Source of the DNA: an uncultured Clostridia bacterium
Lineage (GTDB): Bacteria > Bacillota > Clostridia > Christensenellales > Borkfalkiaceae
Reading direction: 5' to 3'
NCBI GenBank assembly: GCA_947589385.1
Contig: CANPZW010000012.1
Span: 1 to 48,794 of the forward strand
Length of the DNA: 48,794 bases
Shown: positions 32,543 through 42,800 of the stretch, piece by piece
Layout: every line of letters begins with the position of its first letter
Position numbering within the stretch: the stretch's first letter is position 1
The notes under the pieces: model-generated
Databases searched by the model: none
Told to the model about the DNA's origin: nothing
The model's input: the letters and a program-made list of their open reading frames with translations, nothing else
Position numbers and translations under genes: made by a program

Positions 32543-32593
32543 ATGATCAACAGACACCAAAACGCTTTAATTAACTTACATCGTCCCTTGTAA
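32543..32593 (+). pseudogene. Truncated gene start in the island
   Basis: A 16-codon frame, MINRHQNALINLHRPL and stop, has an excellent ribosome binding site (AAAGGAG at 32530-32536) and lies 39 bases after the J-domain gene. It looks like the 5' end of a third island gene whose remainder was lost. Nothing in the 70 bases downstream continues it. It could instead be a genuine tiny peptide. Confidence 0.45.
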
Positions 32594-32664
32594 GTAGTAC
32601 AGCATCGCAGGCTGCAATACGTGAAGATAAATAACGCCTCGTAATTCAAATACCGTATAGTTTA

Positions 32665-32698
32665 AAGGGCTTATTCCTTTTATGGATAAGCCCTTTTT
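32665..32698 (+). terminator. Terminator at the right flank of the island
   Basis: AAGGGCTTATTCC (32665-32677) and GGATAAGCCCTTTTT (32684-32698) form a hairpin with the same stem as the ppdK terminator at 31063-31098; only the loop differs. Confidence 0.82.
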
Positions 32699-32811
32699 CA
32701 TAACGAAATGACACATGAACGACGGACTGTCGAAACACAAATGGCGCTTTCGTTCATAAAAAGCTTTCGGCGCGGACTTAAATTATGGAAATAATATTTT
32801 ATATTATTTAG

Positions 32812-32840
32812 TTGCTTTTTTTTGAAGGCTGTGATAAAAT
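32812..32840 (+). promoter_or_regulatory. SigmaA-type promoter
   Basis: TTGCTT (32812-32817), a 17-base spacer and TAAAAT (32835-32840) preceded by TGA. It places the start of the next gene at 32872, not further upstream. Confidence 0.7.
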
Positions 32841-32871
32841 AGTTAAAATTTATACCTTACAGGAAAAACGA

Positions 32872-33492
32872 TTGAAAAACGTAATTTCAAAAACGGCGCT
32901 TAAAGCTGTCCTGATAGTTATAATTGCCGCCGTGCTCGCCTTCGGCGTCGCAAGCCTTGGCTTTCCGCAGCATATGGCGACTTTTTTCGAAAAAACAGGC
33001 AATTATAAATTTGCCACGGGCTACGCTTCCCTTGCCTATACGTATTCGGGAACATACGAAAATCTTGCCCGTTGCGTCGATGATAGCATTTTATCGGGCG
33101 ACAATTCTGACATAGTAAACTTCGCTTCGCGTATGGTGGATAACGACAGCTTTAAAGAATTTTGCGCCGCGCGGGACGAAGCGATAAGGGAAAGCCTTGA
33201 AAATGGAGGCTTACAAGCTAATACCGATTACAGCTATAAACAGTATGTGACGGGCAACCTCGCCTGTTCGCGCTATGCCTTGGGCGATGCGGACGGAGCA
33301 CTCGAAACGGCGTCGGCGGCGCTGGAAGGGGAAGGTTTCCCCCCTAATAACGCTTTGGCAATGCTTGCGCGCAGGGCTGTAATTAACGGCGATAACGACA
33401 TGAAAGCAAAATTACGCAAGATAATAGAAGAAATCGAAGCAGCCCCGGACGAAGCGGAATATCACGACGCCGTGCTTGAATTTCTCGGATAA
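32872..33492 (+). CDS. Membrane-anchored helical protein
   Basis: A 206-residue protein of no named family. The N-terminus has one membrane segment (about residues 9-30, ALKAVLIVIIAAVLAFGVAS). The rest is helical with TPR-like pairs, such as NYKFATGYASLAYTYSGTYE and GDADGALETASAALEGEG, facing outward. I chose a TTG start at 32872, preceded by AGGA at the proper spacing; an earlier in-frame TTG coincides with the promoter -35 box. It lies 30 bases before guaB and may be co-transcribed with it. It could be a scaffold for envelope proteins. Confidence 0.68.
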   Translation: MKNVISKTALKAVLIVIIAAVLAFGVASLGFPQHMATFFEKTGNYKFATGYASLAYTYSGTYENLARCVDDSILSGDNSDIVNFASRMVDNDSFKEFCAARDEAIRESLENGGLQANTDYSYKQYVTGNLACSRYALGDADGALETASAALEGEGFPPNNALAMLARRAVINGDNDMKAKLRKIIEEIEAAPDEAEYHDAVLEFLG

Positions 33493-34980
<1,488 letters not shown>

Positions 34981-34998
34981 ATTACAAAGGAAGTGTTT

Positions 34999-36531
34999 AT
35001 GCAGCACCAGAAGGTTCTGATTCTCGATTTCGGCGGACAGTATAACCAGTTGATTGCAAGAAGAGTGCGCGAACTCGGCGTTTACTGCGATTTGCTGCCC
35101 AGCGAAATGTCGGTCGAAAAAATAAAAAACTACGACCCGATAGGCATAATTTTTACGGGCGGTCCCAACAGCGTATATGAGGAGGGCAGCCCCCAGATAG
35201 ACCCCGCGGTGTTCGGACTCGGCATACCCGTTTTGGGGATTTGCTACGGTTGCCAGCTTACGGCACGACTGCTCGGGGGCACGGTTGAAAGCGCTTCCGC
35301 TTCGGAATACGGCAAAGCCGAGGTGAGTTATTCGCCTTCTCCCCTTACAAAAGGACTTCCCAGTAGTGCGGTCTGCTGGATGAGCCACACGGACAGAATA
35401 ACCAGGCTTCCCGCAGGTTTTGAAAAAATAGCGGAAAGCGCAAATTGTCCTTATGCGGCTTTCGGCGATAAAAAACGTAAGATATACGGCGTGCAATTCC
35501 ATCCGGAAGTCAACCATACGCAGTACGGCACGCAGATTTTAAAAAACTTTTTATACGAAGTGTGCAACGCCGCGGGCGATTGGTCTATGTCCAACTTCGT
35601 GACAACGAAAATTGCCGAATTAAAGGAAAAAATCGGCGATAAACGTGTGTTATGCGCAATGTCGGGCGGGGTCGATTCGGCGGTTGCGGCAACCCTTGTA
35701 CATAAAGCGGTGGGCAATCAGCTTACCTGCGTTTTCGTAGATCACGGGCTTTTGAGAAAGTACGAAGCCGACGAGGTTATGAAGGTATTCCGCGACGGCT
35801 TGAAGATGAATCTGATAAAAGCGGACGCGGGCGCGGTTTTCCTTGAAAAATTAAAGGGCGTAACCGACCCCGAAAAGAAACGCAAGATAATAGGCGAGGA
35901 ATTTATCCGCGCGTTCGAGGCGGAAAGCAAAAAAATCGGCAGCGTGGATTTCCTTGTGCAGGGCACCATATATCCCGACGTGATAGAAAGCGGCAAGGGC
36001 AAATCGGCTGTGATTAAAAGCCACCACAACGTGGGCGGGCTACCCGACGTAGTCGATTTCAGGGAAATTATCGAGCCGTTGCGCGACCTGTTTAAGGACG
36101 AAGTCAGAAAAGTGGGTATGGAACTCGGGCTTCCGAAGTCGGTGGTCATGCGCCAGCCTTTCCCCGGTCCCGGGCTTGCCATAAGAATTATGGGCGAAGT
36201 GACCGAAGAAAAGCTTGAAACCCTGCGCGACAGCGACTATATCCTGCGCGACGAAATAGCGAAAGCGGGGCTCGACGGCGAAATTTGGCAGTACTTTACC
36301 GTAATAACAAACAGTAAAACGGTGGGTGTGCAGGGCGATTTCCGCACATATGAAAACGTCGTTGCGATACGCGCCATAACTTCGGTTGACGCTATGACGG
36401 CGGATTGGGCGCGTATCCCGTACGACGTGCTGGAAGTTATCTCGAACCGCATAGTAAACGAGGTAAAGCACGTCAACAGGATAGTGTATGACATAACTTC
36501 CAAACCGCCCGCAACCATCGAATGGGAGTAA
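34999..36531 (+). CDS. guaA: GMP synthase (glutamine-hydrolysing)
   Basis: A 510-residue enzyme that turns XMP into GMP with ATP and glutamine. The N-terminal class I amidotransferase has the nucleophile in [15 protein letters not shown] and its His/Glu in FHPEVNHT. The PP-loop is [13 protein letters not shown], followed by the C-terminal dimerisation domain ending [17 protein letters not shown]. The start is the ATG at 34999 with AAAGGAAG about 7 bases before; the in-frame GTG at 34993 overlaps that ribosome binding site. Confidence 0.97.
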   Translation: MQHQKVLILDFGGQYNQLIARRVRELGVYCDLLPSEMSVEKIKNYDPIGIIFTGGPNSVYEEGSPQIDPAVFGLGIPVLGICYGCQLTARLLGGTVESASASEYGKAEVSYSPSPLTKGLPSSAVCWMSHTDRITRLPAGFEKIAESANCPYAAFGDKKRKIYGVQFHPEVNHTQYGTQILKNFLYEVCNAAGDWSMSNFVTTKIAELKEKIGDKRVLCAMSGGVDSAVAATLVHKAVGNQLTCVFVDHGLLRKYEADEVMKVFRDGLKMNLIKADAGAVFLEKLKGVTDPEKKRKIIGEEFIRAFEAESKKIGSVDFLVQGTIYPDVIESGKGKSAVIKSHHNVGGLPDVVDFREIIEPLRDLFKDEVRKVGMELGLPKSVVMRQPFPGPGLAIRIMGEVTEEKLETLRDSDYILRDEIAKAGLDGEIWQYFTVITNSKTVGVQGDFRTYENVVAIRAITSVDAMTADWARIPYDVLEVISNRIVNEVKHVNRIVYDITSKPPATIEWE

Positions 36532-36535
36532 AATA

Positions 36536-36958
36536 ATGCAGTATTCCCATTGTAAAGACAAAATTTTTCTCCGTCTCGATAAGGGGGAAGAAGTTATTGA
36601 AAAGCTGCTTGAAGTCGCCGCAAAAGAGGGCGTAAAAGCGGGCTCGGTCAGCGGAATAGGCGCTTCCGACGATTTCACCGTGGGAATTTTCAAAACTTCG
36701 GAAAAGCGGTATTCGCCCTGCAATTTTAAAGGCGATTATGAAATAACTTCCCTTTTGGGCAATATCTCGGCTATGGACGGCAAGCCCTACGCGCATATAC
36801 ATATGACGGCTGCGGGGGAGGGCGCAAATACGGTAGGCGGGCATTTGTCCCGCGCGAACGTTTCCGTAACATGCGAAATAGCGATAGATATTTTGGAAAC
36901 GACGGCAAAAAGGAAATTCGACGGCGCTACGGGCGTCAATCTTCTGGAATTTAATTGA
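36536..36958 (+). CDS. PPC-domain (DUF296) protein
   Basis: A 140-residue single-domain protein of the PPC/DUF296 family. The pattern is FLRLDKGEEVIEKLLEVAAK, then AGSVSGIGASDDFTVGIF and the His-rich metal site AHIHMTAAGEGANTVGGHL. In plants this domain is part of AT-hook proteins; bacterial versions stand alone and form trimers, with no settled role. It starts 5 bases after guaA with GGGAG as ribosome binding site and is followed by a terminator, so it is in the gua operon. Confidence 0.87.
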   Translation: MQYSHCKDKIFLRLDKGEEVIEKLLEVAAKEGVKAGSVSGIGASDDFTVGIFKTSEKRYSPCNFKGDYEITSLLGNISAMDGKPYAHIHMTAAGEGANTVGGHLSRANVSVTCEIAIDILETTAKRKFDGATGVNLLEFN

Positions 36959-36977
36959 AGCAGAATTTTAATTTTAC

Positions 36978-37005
36978 GGGCGGGCGCGTTTGCGCCCGCC
37001 CATTT
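36978..37005 (+). terminator. Terminator of the gua operon
   Basis: The arms GGGCGGGCGC (36978-36987) and GCGCCCGCCC (36992-37001) enclose a GTTT loop and are followed by ATTTT. Confidence 0.87.
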
Positions 37006-37021
37006 TACGTGGGCGGATTAA

Positions 37022-37060
37022 CGTATCGGGCACAATAGAAATACCGTATCGGGCGCAATA
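37022..37060. repeat. Direct repeat upstream of the helicase gene
   Basis: CGTATCGGGCACAATA (37022-37037) and CGTATCGGGCGCAATA (37045-37060) match at 15 of 16 positions with a 23-base period. The pair lies 41 bases upstream of a promoter, so it may be a binding site for an activator or repressor. Confidence 0.6.
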
Positions 37061-37100
37061 TGGAAAGGTAAAAAATTTGCTCCGCATTTAAATTCAAACG

Positions 37101-37129
37101 TTGCTTTTTTGCATATGCTATGGTATAAT
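37101..37129 (+). promoter_or_regulatory. SigmaA-type promoter of the helicase gene
   Basis: TTGCTT (37101-37106), a 17-base spacer and TATAAT (37124-37129) preceded by TGG. It lies 57 bases before the ATG at 37187. Confidence 0.77.
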
Positions 37130-37186
37130 AATCTTTCAGACGGGCGTTAAAGCCTTGCCGCTTAAAAACGTTAAAAGGGGAGAAGA

Positions 37187-39559
37187 ATGTCGGAATATTC
37201 CGTTTTGAAAAACCTGATAAGTCCGAAAAAAGAGCCTGACAGGCAGTTTTTTTTGAACCTCCTCGACGAAAACGTCCAGCGGGAATATGAAGGGGCGCGC
37301 GTGCACGCCGTAATGCTTACGCTGAAAGCGCTTTATCTTTTAAAAATCAAAAAGCGCATAGACGAAGCGCGGCAGGAAAAATCCGACCTTTCGGCTTCGC
37401 CCGACTACAACGCCGAGGCATACCGCCGCGTGCTTGAACTGAACGCGGAGATTGCCCGTTTGAAACAGAAAAGGGATTCTTACAAACCATTCTTTTCAGA
37501 GCCGTATTTCGCGCGTATGGACCTTGTTGATGCAAAAGAGGGCTACAATTCCTATTATATCGGCAAGCACGGCGACGCGGGGCTGGAAATAGTGGATTGG
37601 CGCGCCCCTCTCGCGCAGAAATATTATCAGAAAAGCCGCACTTCTTTTTCGATAAACGATTACGATTACAAGCTTATCCTCCGCCGCGCAATCCGCACGC
37701 AGAACGGCAAAGTCCTCGACTTTAAAAACGAATACCTGAACCTTTCGGATTATCTTTCAAAAGAGGAGATAGGCGGCAGGGACGAAGCGCTTATCTTCGA
37801 CCCGTATTTAAAGGAAATTTTAAAAAGCCGCAAGGAAAAGCAGGAAATAACGGACATAATCGAAACTATTCAGGAAAAGCAGTACGAAATTATCACCCTT
37901 CCCGAAAAAGCCGAATTTGTCCTGCAAGGCGTGGCGGGCAGCGGCAAAACCATGGTATTGCTGCACAGGCTGTCCTATATCATGTACAACAACGACGCCA
38001 TAAGACATTCCGACGTGCTGGTGATTACGCCGTCCGATTCCTTCAACGCGTTCATTGACGAACTCTCCGCAGTGCTGGAACTCGAAAAGGTCAGAACGAG
38101 CACTTTGGACAAATATTTTATTCTTATGCTTAAAAGCGCGGGGGTGGATATAGAACAAAAAGTCGATTTTTCCGCGCCCGTTCCCGCGGAGTATCTGCAA
38201 TATATATATTCGGAAGAATTTGTAAAGGACGTAGAAAAAAGGCTTAATAAAATCTACGACGGTATTTATGGAATGTTTGCTTCGGAAGATGTGTCCGAAG
38301 TGATAAAGGGCGTGCTTTCCGCCTGCGGCGTTCAGCGGAAGTGGTATGAAAAAATCAAAAACGCGGGAGTGCGCGTAAGGCGCTGCGTACTCGGAGAAAT
38401 AAAGGAAAAGCCCGACGGCGGGCTTTATTATACAAAACAATTCAGATATATGTTCAACTGCGTGCAGGACGCGGAGGAATTTTTACGGCTTATAAAAGAG
38501 GACGCCCGTATGAAGGACTATTCCTTTTTTTATAAACAGCTTTTGTCCTTTTATAAATCCATAAAATATTTAAGGCGTTATTCTTATAAAATCTGTCTTA
38601 CCGCGCTCGACGACTTGGACGCCTTAAAGACTGCGGTCGAACGCGAAATATCCGATTTAAAACGCTATAAAATGAAACTCGGGAACGAAGAAGTCTTAAC
38701 TTACGCCGCGGGCATAGAAAAAAGGGAGCGGCTTCTTTCGGAAATCGAAAGCGTAAAGGGGGCGGTGGAGGAAATAAAAAACGAGTTTGCCGACCTGTAC
38801 GAATTTGCCGACGTCATTCGGGGCGAGGACTTCCTTGTTGCGATAGGAAAGTGCGAAAATACCGCGGATATATTGCGTTTTTTCTACCGAGAGACCATAA
38901 AAAAATTCAAGGCGCGCTTTAACGTATCCGCAAAACCTTTGATAAAATGCGACCCGTTTTCCCTCTGCCTTTTATTGACGAAGCTCGGCTTTAATCTTTC
39001 TCCCAAATTTTCATTCCTGTTTGTGGATGAGGCGCAGGACATATCCAACGCCGAATACTCTGTTTTGCGTTCGGTGAACGACAGGGCGGTTTTCAATATC
39101 TTCGGCGATTTGAAGCAGAATATAACTTCATACCGCGGCATTAAGGATTGGGCGGAATTGGGGCTTACGACCTATTCTTTAAGCCTCAATTACCGCAATA
39201 CCAACCAGATTGTCGAGTACGTATCGCAAAATCTTGACATAGCGATGAAGTCCATAGGTCTGAACGGCAGCGAGGTGACGAGGATTGATAAGCGGTCGGT
39301 GAACGGCTTTCTGTCGGGGAAGCACGGCTTGAAGGCGGTCATCTGTTCGGAAAAAAATCTTCAAAAATTTTTCAGAAAGACCTATAATCTTCCCGCCGTA
39401 ACGGGCAAAATCTCCAAAACAAAGATAAACCTTATGACGGTTTACCAAAGCAAAGGGCTTGAATTTACGGCTGTGGCCGTTGCCGACGAGGACTTGTCGC
39501 CCAACGAAAAATATATCGCTTATACCCGCGCCCTGAACGAGCTTGCTATTGTGAATTGA
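37187..39559 (+). CDS. HelD-like superfamily 1 helicase/ATPase
   Basis: A 790-residue SF1 protein. The N-terminal coiled-coil arm (about residues 30-100) and the stretch EIVDWRAPLAQKYYQ (135-148) are typical of HelD. Walker A is QGVAGSGKTMVLLHR (247-261) and Walker B LFVDEAQDIS. Motif V is QSKGLEFTAVAV and motif VI YIAYTRALNELAIVN at the very end. HelD removes stalled RNA polymerase from DNA in Firmicutes using ATP. AGGGGAG precedes the ATG. It is a single-gene unit with its own promoter and terminator. Confidence 0.85.
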   Translation: MSEYSVLKNLISPKKEPDRQFFLNLLDENVQREYEGARVHAVMLTLKALYLLKIKKRIDEARQEKSDLSASPDYNAEAYRRVLELNAEIARLKQKRDSYKPFFSEPYFARMDLVDAKEGYNSYYIGKHGDAGLEIVDWRAPLAQKYYQKSRTSFSINDYDYKLILRRAIRTQNGKVLDFKNEYLNLSDYLSKEEIGGRDEALIFDPYLKEILKSRKEKQEITDIIETIQEKQYEIITLPEKAEFVLQGVAGSGKTMVLLHRLSYIMYNNDAIRHSDVLVITPSDSFNAFIDELSAVLELEKVRTSTLDKYFILMLKSAGVDIEQKVDFSAPVPAEYLQYIYSEEFVKDVEKRLNKIYDGIYGMFASEDVSEVIKGVLSACGVQRKWYEKIKNAGVRVRRCVLGEIKEKPDGGLYYTKQFRYMFNCVQDAEEFLRLIKEDARMKDYSFFYKQLLSFYKSIKYLRRYSYKICLTALDDLDALKTAVEREISDLKRYKMKLGNEEVLTYAAGIEKRERLLSEIESVKGAVEEIKNEFADLYEFADVIRGEDFLVAIGKCENTADILRFFYRETIKKFKARFNVSAKPLIKCDPFSLCLLLTKLGFNLSPKFSFLFVDEAQDISNAEYSVLRSVNDRAVFNIFGDLKQNITSYRGIKDWAELGLTTYSLSLNYRNTNQIVEYVSQNLDIAMKSIGLNGSEVTRIDKRSVNGFLSGKHGLKAVICSEKNLQKFFRKTYNLPAVTGKISKTKINLMTVYQSKGLEFTAVAVADEDLSPNEKYIAYTRALNELAIVN

Positions 39560-39618
39560 AAAGCAAAGATTTACGGGAAGCGGAAAAATATTTGACGCCG
39601 GATTAAAAAATGAAATTA

Positions 39619-39660
39619 AACTCAAACGGCGGCAATTCCTGCCGCCGTTTGAGTTGTTTT
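39619..39660. terminator. Bidirectional terminator
   Basis: Perfect 16-bp arms (39619-39634 and 39640-39655) enclose ATTCC and are followed by TTTT on the plus strand, with As on the other side. It separates the helicase gene from dapB. Confidence 0.9.
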
Positions 39661-39688
39661 ATTGTAGATTTGCAGATATTTCCGACGG

Positions 39689-40447
39689 TCATAAATTTTC
39701 GGTTAAGTCGTCCATACCGTAAAGCCCCGACGGTTTGCCTATAATCCATTCGGCGGCTTTCACCGCGCCGTCGGCGAAAATTTTTTTGCTGAGTGCGCAG
39801 TGGGATAAGGTGATTATTTCGTCCTCGCCCGCAAAAATTACTTCATGTTCGCCGACTATCGTGCCGCCGCGCACGGAATGAACTCCGATTTCGTTCCCGC
39901 GCGCGCCCGTCCGACCTTCACGCCCGAATACGTATTTTTTCGTTCCCCCGCAAGCCTCTTTTATGCAATCCGCAAGCATAAGCGCAGTGCCTGACGGGGC
40001 GTCCGTTTTCATGCGGTGGTGCTTTTCGACTATCTCTGCATCAAAGCTGTCGCCCAACGTTTCGGACGCTTTCCGCACGAGTTTTAGAAGCAAATTTATT
40101 CCAAGCGAAAAATTCGCCGTTTTGAAAATCGCGATATGCTCGGAGCGCCTTTCAATGTAGCCCAAATCTTCCGCCGAGTAACCCGTCGGGGCGAGAACTA
40201 CGGGTACGTCTTTCGTTATTGCCCATTCCAGCTCCTCTTTTAAGACGGCGGGAGAGGAAAAATCTATGACGACATCTATGTCCTCTTTTACCTCTGTAAA
40301 ATCCGAATAAACGGGGAAGGGCAGGATTTTTCGCCGCTTATCCACGCCGCAGACAACGCGCATTTTTTTGTTTTCGCGCAAAATATCGCAGACGTTCCCG
40401 CCCATTTTGCCGCAGACCCCGCAGACCAAAACATTCAGCATACGCAT
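39689..40447 (-). CDS. dapB: 4-hydroxy-tetrahydrodipicolinate reductase
   Basis: A 252-residue NAD(P)H-dependent enzyme of the lysine/diaminopimelate pathway. The nucleotide-binding loop is VCGVCGKMG, with Cys replacing the more usual Gly or Ala positions. The catalytic stretch is EKHHRMKTDAPSGTA, with His143-His144 and Lys147. GGCGGG lies 6 bases before the ATG at 40447; a second ATG at 40441 is possible. Earlier in-frame codons are in the dapA gene and have no likeness to DapB. The start overlaps the dapA end by 13 bases, so translation is coupled. Confidence 0.93.
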   Translation of the reverse strand: MRMLNVLVCGVCGKMGGNVCDILRENKKMRVVCGVDKRRKILPFPVYSDFTEVKEDIDVVIDFSSPAVLKEELEWAITKDVPVVLAPTGYSAEDLGYIERRSEHIAIFKTANFSLGINLLLKLVRKASETLGDSFDAEIVEKHHRMKTDAPSGTALMLADCIKEACGGTKKYVFGREGRTGARGNEIGVHSVRGGTIVGEHEVIFAGEDEIITLSHCALSKKIFADGAVKAAEWIIGKPSGLYGMDDLTENL

Positions 40448-41325
40448 GTCAGTCCCGCCTTTTGAAGCTGTTTTCTTAAAATCGCCTTGTTCATATCCGT
40501 AAGTTCGGTAAGGGGCGGGCGGGGCAGCCCGACGTCGAAGCCTATCATATTGTAGGCGGCTTTTACGGGAATGGGGTTTACCTCCGAAAACAGCGCCGAA
40601 ATCAACGGCAGCAGAAAATCCTGCGCCTCGTTGGCTTCTTCCAGCCTGTTCTCTTTTACAAGCGTGAAAATTCTTTTCGAAAGCGACGGCGCGACGTTGG
40701 AAACGACCGAAATCAATCCTGCGCCGCCTATGGAAAGTATGGGCAGATTTAAGCAGTCCTCGCCCGAAAACATATCCGTTTTTCCGCGGATTCTGCGCAT
40801 TGTTTCTACCGCTTGCGGCATGTCGCCGCTCGCTTCCTTTATTCCCGCGAGATTTGGTATGTCCGCAAGCCGTTCTGCCGTGTCGGGAAGTATGTTTACG
40901 GCGGTGCGTGCGGGCACGTTGTAGGCTATTACGGGCACAGAAACCGCCCCGCATATAGCCTTGTAGTATTCGTAAATACCGCGCTGAGTGCATTTGTTAT
41001 AATAGGGCGTCACGGCAATAATGCCGTCCGCCCCCAAAGCTTCGGCATTTACGCTTGCGCAGACCGCCCTGCGCGTGTCGTTACAGCCCGTGCCTACGAT
41101 GATTTTTATTTTATTTTTGAAATTCCCGACCGCCGTGGCTATGACTTCTGCCTTTTCCTGTTCGGTCATGGTGGAAGCCTCGCCCGTCGTCCCGAGAATT
41201 ACTATTCCGTCCGCGCCGCCTTCGATTTGATATTCTATCATTTTTGCAAGCTCGTACGTGTTTACGCCGCCGTTTTTAAACGGAGTTGCCAAAGCTGTTA
41301 TAATTCCGCTGCAAAATCCTGTCAT
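40435..41325 (-). CDS. dapA: 4-hydroxy-tetrahydrodipicolinate synthase
   Basis: A 296-residue TIM-barrel enzyme that condenses pyruvate with aspartate semialdehyde. The motif LGTTGEASTM holds the Thr pair; Tyr135 lies in YNVPART and the Schiff-base Lys163 in GIKEASGD. GAGGAG precedes the ATG on the minus strand. It follows asd after 98 bases and overlaps dapB, giving three consecutive steps toward lysine and meso-diaminopimelate in one minus-strand unit. Confidence 0.97.
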   Translation of the reverse strand: MTGFCSGIITALATPFKNGGVNTYELAKMIEYQIEGGADGIVILGTTGEASTMTEQEKAEVIATAVGNFKNKIKIIVGTGCNDTRRAVCASVNAEALGADGIIAVTPYYNKCTQRGIYEYYKAICGAVSVPVIAYNVPARTAVNILPDTAERLADIPNLAGIKEASGDMPQAVETMRRIRGKTDMFSGEDCLNLPILSIGGAGLISVVSNVAPSLSKRIFTLVKENRLEEANEAQDFLLPLISALFSEVNPIPVKAAYNMIGFDVGLPRPPLTELTDMNKAILRKQLQKAGLTCVC

Positions 41326-41423
41326 AAGCTCCTCGCCGCGCGTGTGCGCATTGTATCGTTACTTACAATATATGCCAAAGGCACGCCACGGGGAGCACGG
41401 AAGGGGAGGAAAATTATCTTGAA

Positions 41424-42500
41424 TCAGCCGAAGTAGCCTTTTACGGCAAGCAACTCGGCAAGGAGAATCGCGCCGCCCGCCGCACCGCGCAGGGTATTGT
41501 GCGAAAGCCCTATGAATTTGTAGTCGAACAGTCTGTCGGCGCGCAGCCTGCCTGCGCATACCGCAAGCCCGTTTTCGAGATTTCTGTCAAGTTTGGGCTG
41601 GGGGCGGTTTTCCTCTTCGAAGTAATGTATATACTGTTTGGGCGCCGAGGGCAGACCCAAAAGCTGCGGCTTGCTTTTAAAATTTTTCCAAACCGAAATT
41701 ATTTCTTCTGCCGTCGGCTTGTTTTCGAAATTTACGAATACTGCGGCTGTGTGTCCGTCGGTGACGGGCACGCGCACGCATTGCGCCGTGATTACGGGAG
41801 AGGAGGCGGGGACTATTTTGCCGCCTTCAATCTTTCCCCAAACTTTAAGGGGCTCTATTTCGCTTTTTTCCTCTTCGCCGCCGATATAGGGTATTACGTT
41901 ATCCACGATTTCCGGCATGGTTTCGAATGTTTTGCCAGCGCCGGATATAGCCTGATAGGTGCATACAGCCGCGTTTTTTATGCCGAATTTATTCAAAGGG
42001 TGCAAAAGCGTGACGTAGGATTGCAGCGAACAGTTGGATTTCGTGGCGATAAAACCGCGCTTTGTGCCAAGGCGTTTCCTCTGCGCGGGAATAATTTCAA
42101 TGTGCTCAGGGTTTACTTCGGGAATTATCATGGGCACGTCGGGCGTGGCGCGGTGAGCCGCATTGTTGGAAACTATGGGACATTCCGCCTTTGCATAGGC
42201 TTCTTCGAGCGCGGCGGCTTCGTCTTTCGGCATATCCACGGCGCAGAAGCAGAAATCCGTCATGGCGGCTATTTTTTCCAAATCTTCCACCGCGTTATAT
42301 ACGGGCATATCGGCGAATTTAGCGGGTATGGGTTCGTAGTTGCGGCGGGCTTTGACAGCGTCGCCGTATTTTTTGCCCGCGGAAGCGCCTGACGCGGCAA
42401 GGCATGTCACCTCGAAAAACGGGTGATTTTCCAGAATGTTTGTAAATTTCTGTCCGACCATGCCCGTAGCGCCGAGAATACCCACTTTGTACTTTTTCAT
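41424..42500 (-). CDS. asd: Aspartate-semialdehyde dehydrogenase (archaeal/fungal type)
   Basis: A 358-residue enzyme that reduces aspartyl phosphate to the semialdehyde. The NADP loop is GILGATGMVGQKF. The active Cys157 lies in IATKSNCSLQSY and the acid-base His in PVTDGHTAAVFV. The length and the NCSLQ motif place it in the type shared with archaea and fungi rather than the E. coli type. I chose the ATG at 42500 because GAAGGAG sits before it and the family starts with this loop; the longer in-frame reading adds 12 unrelated residues. A leader with a terminator lies upstream. Confidence 0.93.
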   Translation of the reverse strand: MKKYKVGILGATGMVGQKFTNILENHPFFEVTCLAASGASAGKKYGDAVKARRNYEPIPAKFADMPVYNAVEDLEKIAAMTDFCFCAVDMPKDEAAALEEAYAKAECPIVSNNAAHRATPDVPMIIPEVNPEHIEIIPAQRKRLGTKRGFIATKSNCSLQSYVTLLHPLNKFGIKNAAVCTYQAISGAGKTFETMPEIVDNVIPYIGGEEEKSEIEPLKVWGKIEGGKIVPASSPVITAQCVRVPVTDGHTAAVFVNFENKPTAEEIISVWKNFKSKPQLLGLPSAPKQYIHYFEEENRPQPKLDRNLENGLAVCAGRLRADRLFDYKFIGLSHNTLRGAAGGAILLAELLAVKGYFG

Positions 42501-42547
42501 AACTGCTCCTTCGCCGCAAAACTTTGCGGCTTCCATGGATTTATATC

Positions 42548-42571
42548 AAAAAAGACAGCCCATTCGCTGTC
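42548..42571 (-). terminator. Terminator hairpin in the asd leader
   Basis: On the minus strand GACAGC, a 6-base loop and GCTGTC are followed by six Ts. It ends 47 bases before asd and about 90 bases after the predicted transcription start, which suggests attenuation. Confidence 0.78.
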
Positions 42572-42654
42572 CGAAAATATCTTTTTGCAAAATTCGGCAA
42601 ATAGCGACACAAAAGTAACAGTCGCAGGAAGCAACCCTTGCGCTCTTCTAAATG
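42572..42654 (-). promoter_or_regulatory. Unassigned structured leader of asd
   Basis: This transcribed leader has two further hairpins, GCAA-GGG-TTGC and GCGAC...GTCGC, before the terminator. I could not match it to a lysine, SAM or T-box element: the AGAAGAGCGCA stretch recalls the start of the lysine riboswitch, but the other conserved parts and the length do not fit. A reading frame beginning MHLEERKGCF crosses the terminator and is not rich in Lys, Thr or Met. Confidence 0.5.
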
Positions 42655-42661
42655 CATTTCA

Positions 42662-42690
42662 ATAATAGCATACCCAAGTCCGAAAGTAAA
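42662..42690 (-). promoter_or_regulatory. SigmaA-type promoter of the asd operon
   Basis: On the minus strand TTTACT (42690-42685), a 17-base spacer and TATTAT (42667-42662), with TG one base upstream of the -10. Transcription would start near 42655. Confidence 0.68.
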
Positions 42691-42740
42691 GTTATTACGG
42701 CTGTCGGCGTAAATTTTTTTGAGCTTTCGCCGCAAAATTA

Positions 42741-42769
42741 TTGAAATAATTCCCGCGATATGATATTAT
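42741..42769 (+). promoter_or_regulatory. SigmaA-type promoter
   Basis: TTGAAA (42741-42746), a 17-base spacer and TATTAT (42764-42769). It lies 32 bases before the ATG at 42801 and is back-to-back with the asd promoter. Confidence 0.72.
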
Positions 42770-42800
42770 TGAAAAGTAAAAAATTTTTTCAGGGAATTTT

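Noticed and set aside
32812-32871. A TTG start at 32812 for the anchored helical protein
   Set aside because: That codon is the -35 box of a good promoter, so it would not be in the message.
40448-40993. N-terminal extension of dapB by 182 codons
   Set aside because: The stretch lies in dapA in another frame, has no likeness to DapB, and a ribosome binding site sits directly before the ATG at 40447.
42572-42654. Lysine riboswitch upstream of asd
   Set aside because: AGAAGAGCGCA recalls the lysine element start, but the leader is too short and the other conserved segments are missing. It is kept as an unassigned leader.
42541-42735. A 64-codon frame on the minus strand covering the asd leader, as a protein gene
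   Set aside because: It contains the promoter -35 and -10 and the terminator; its only reasonable start coincides with the predicted 5' end. A structured leader explains the region better.
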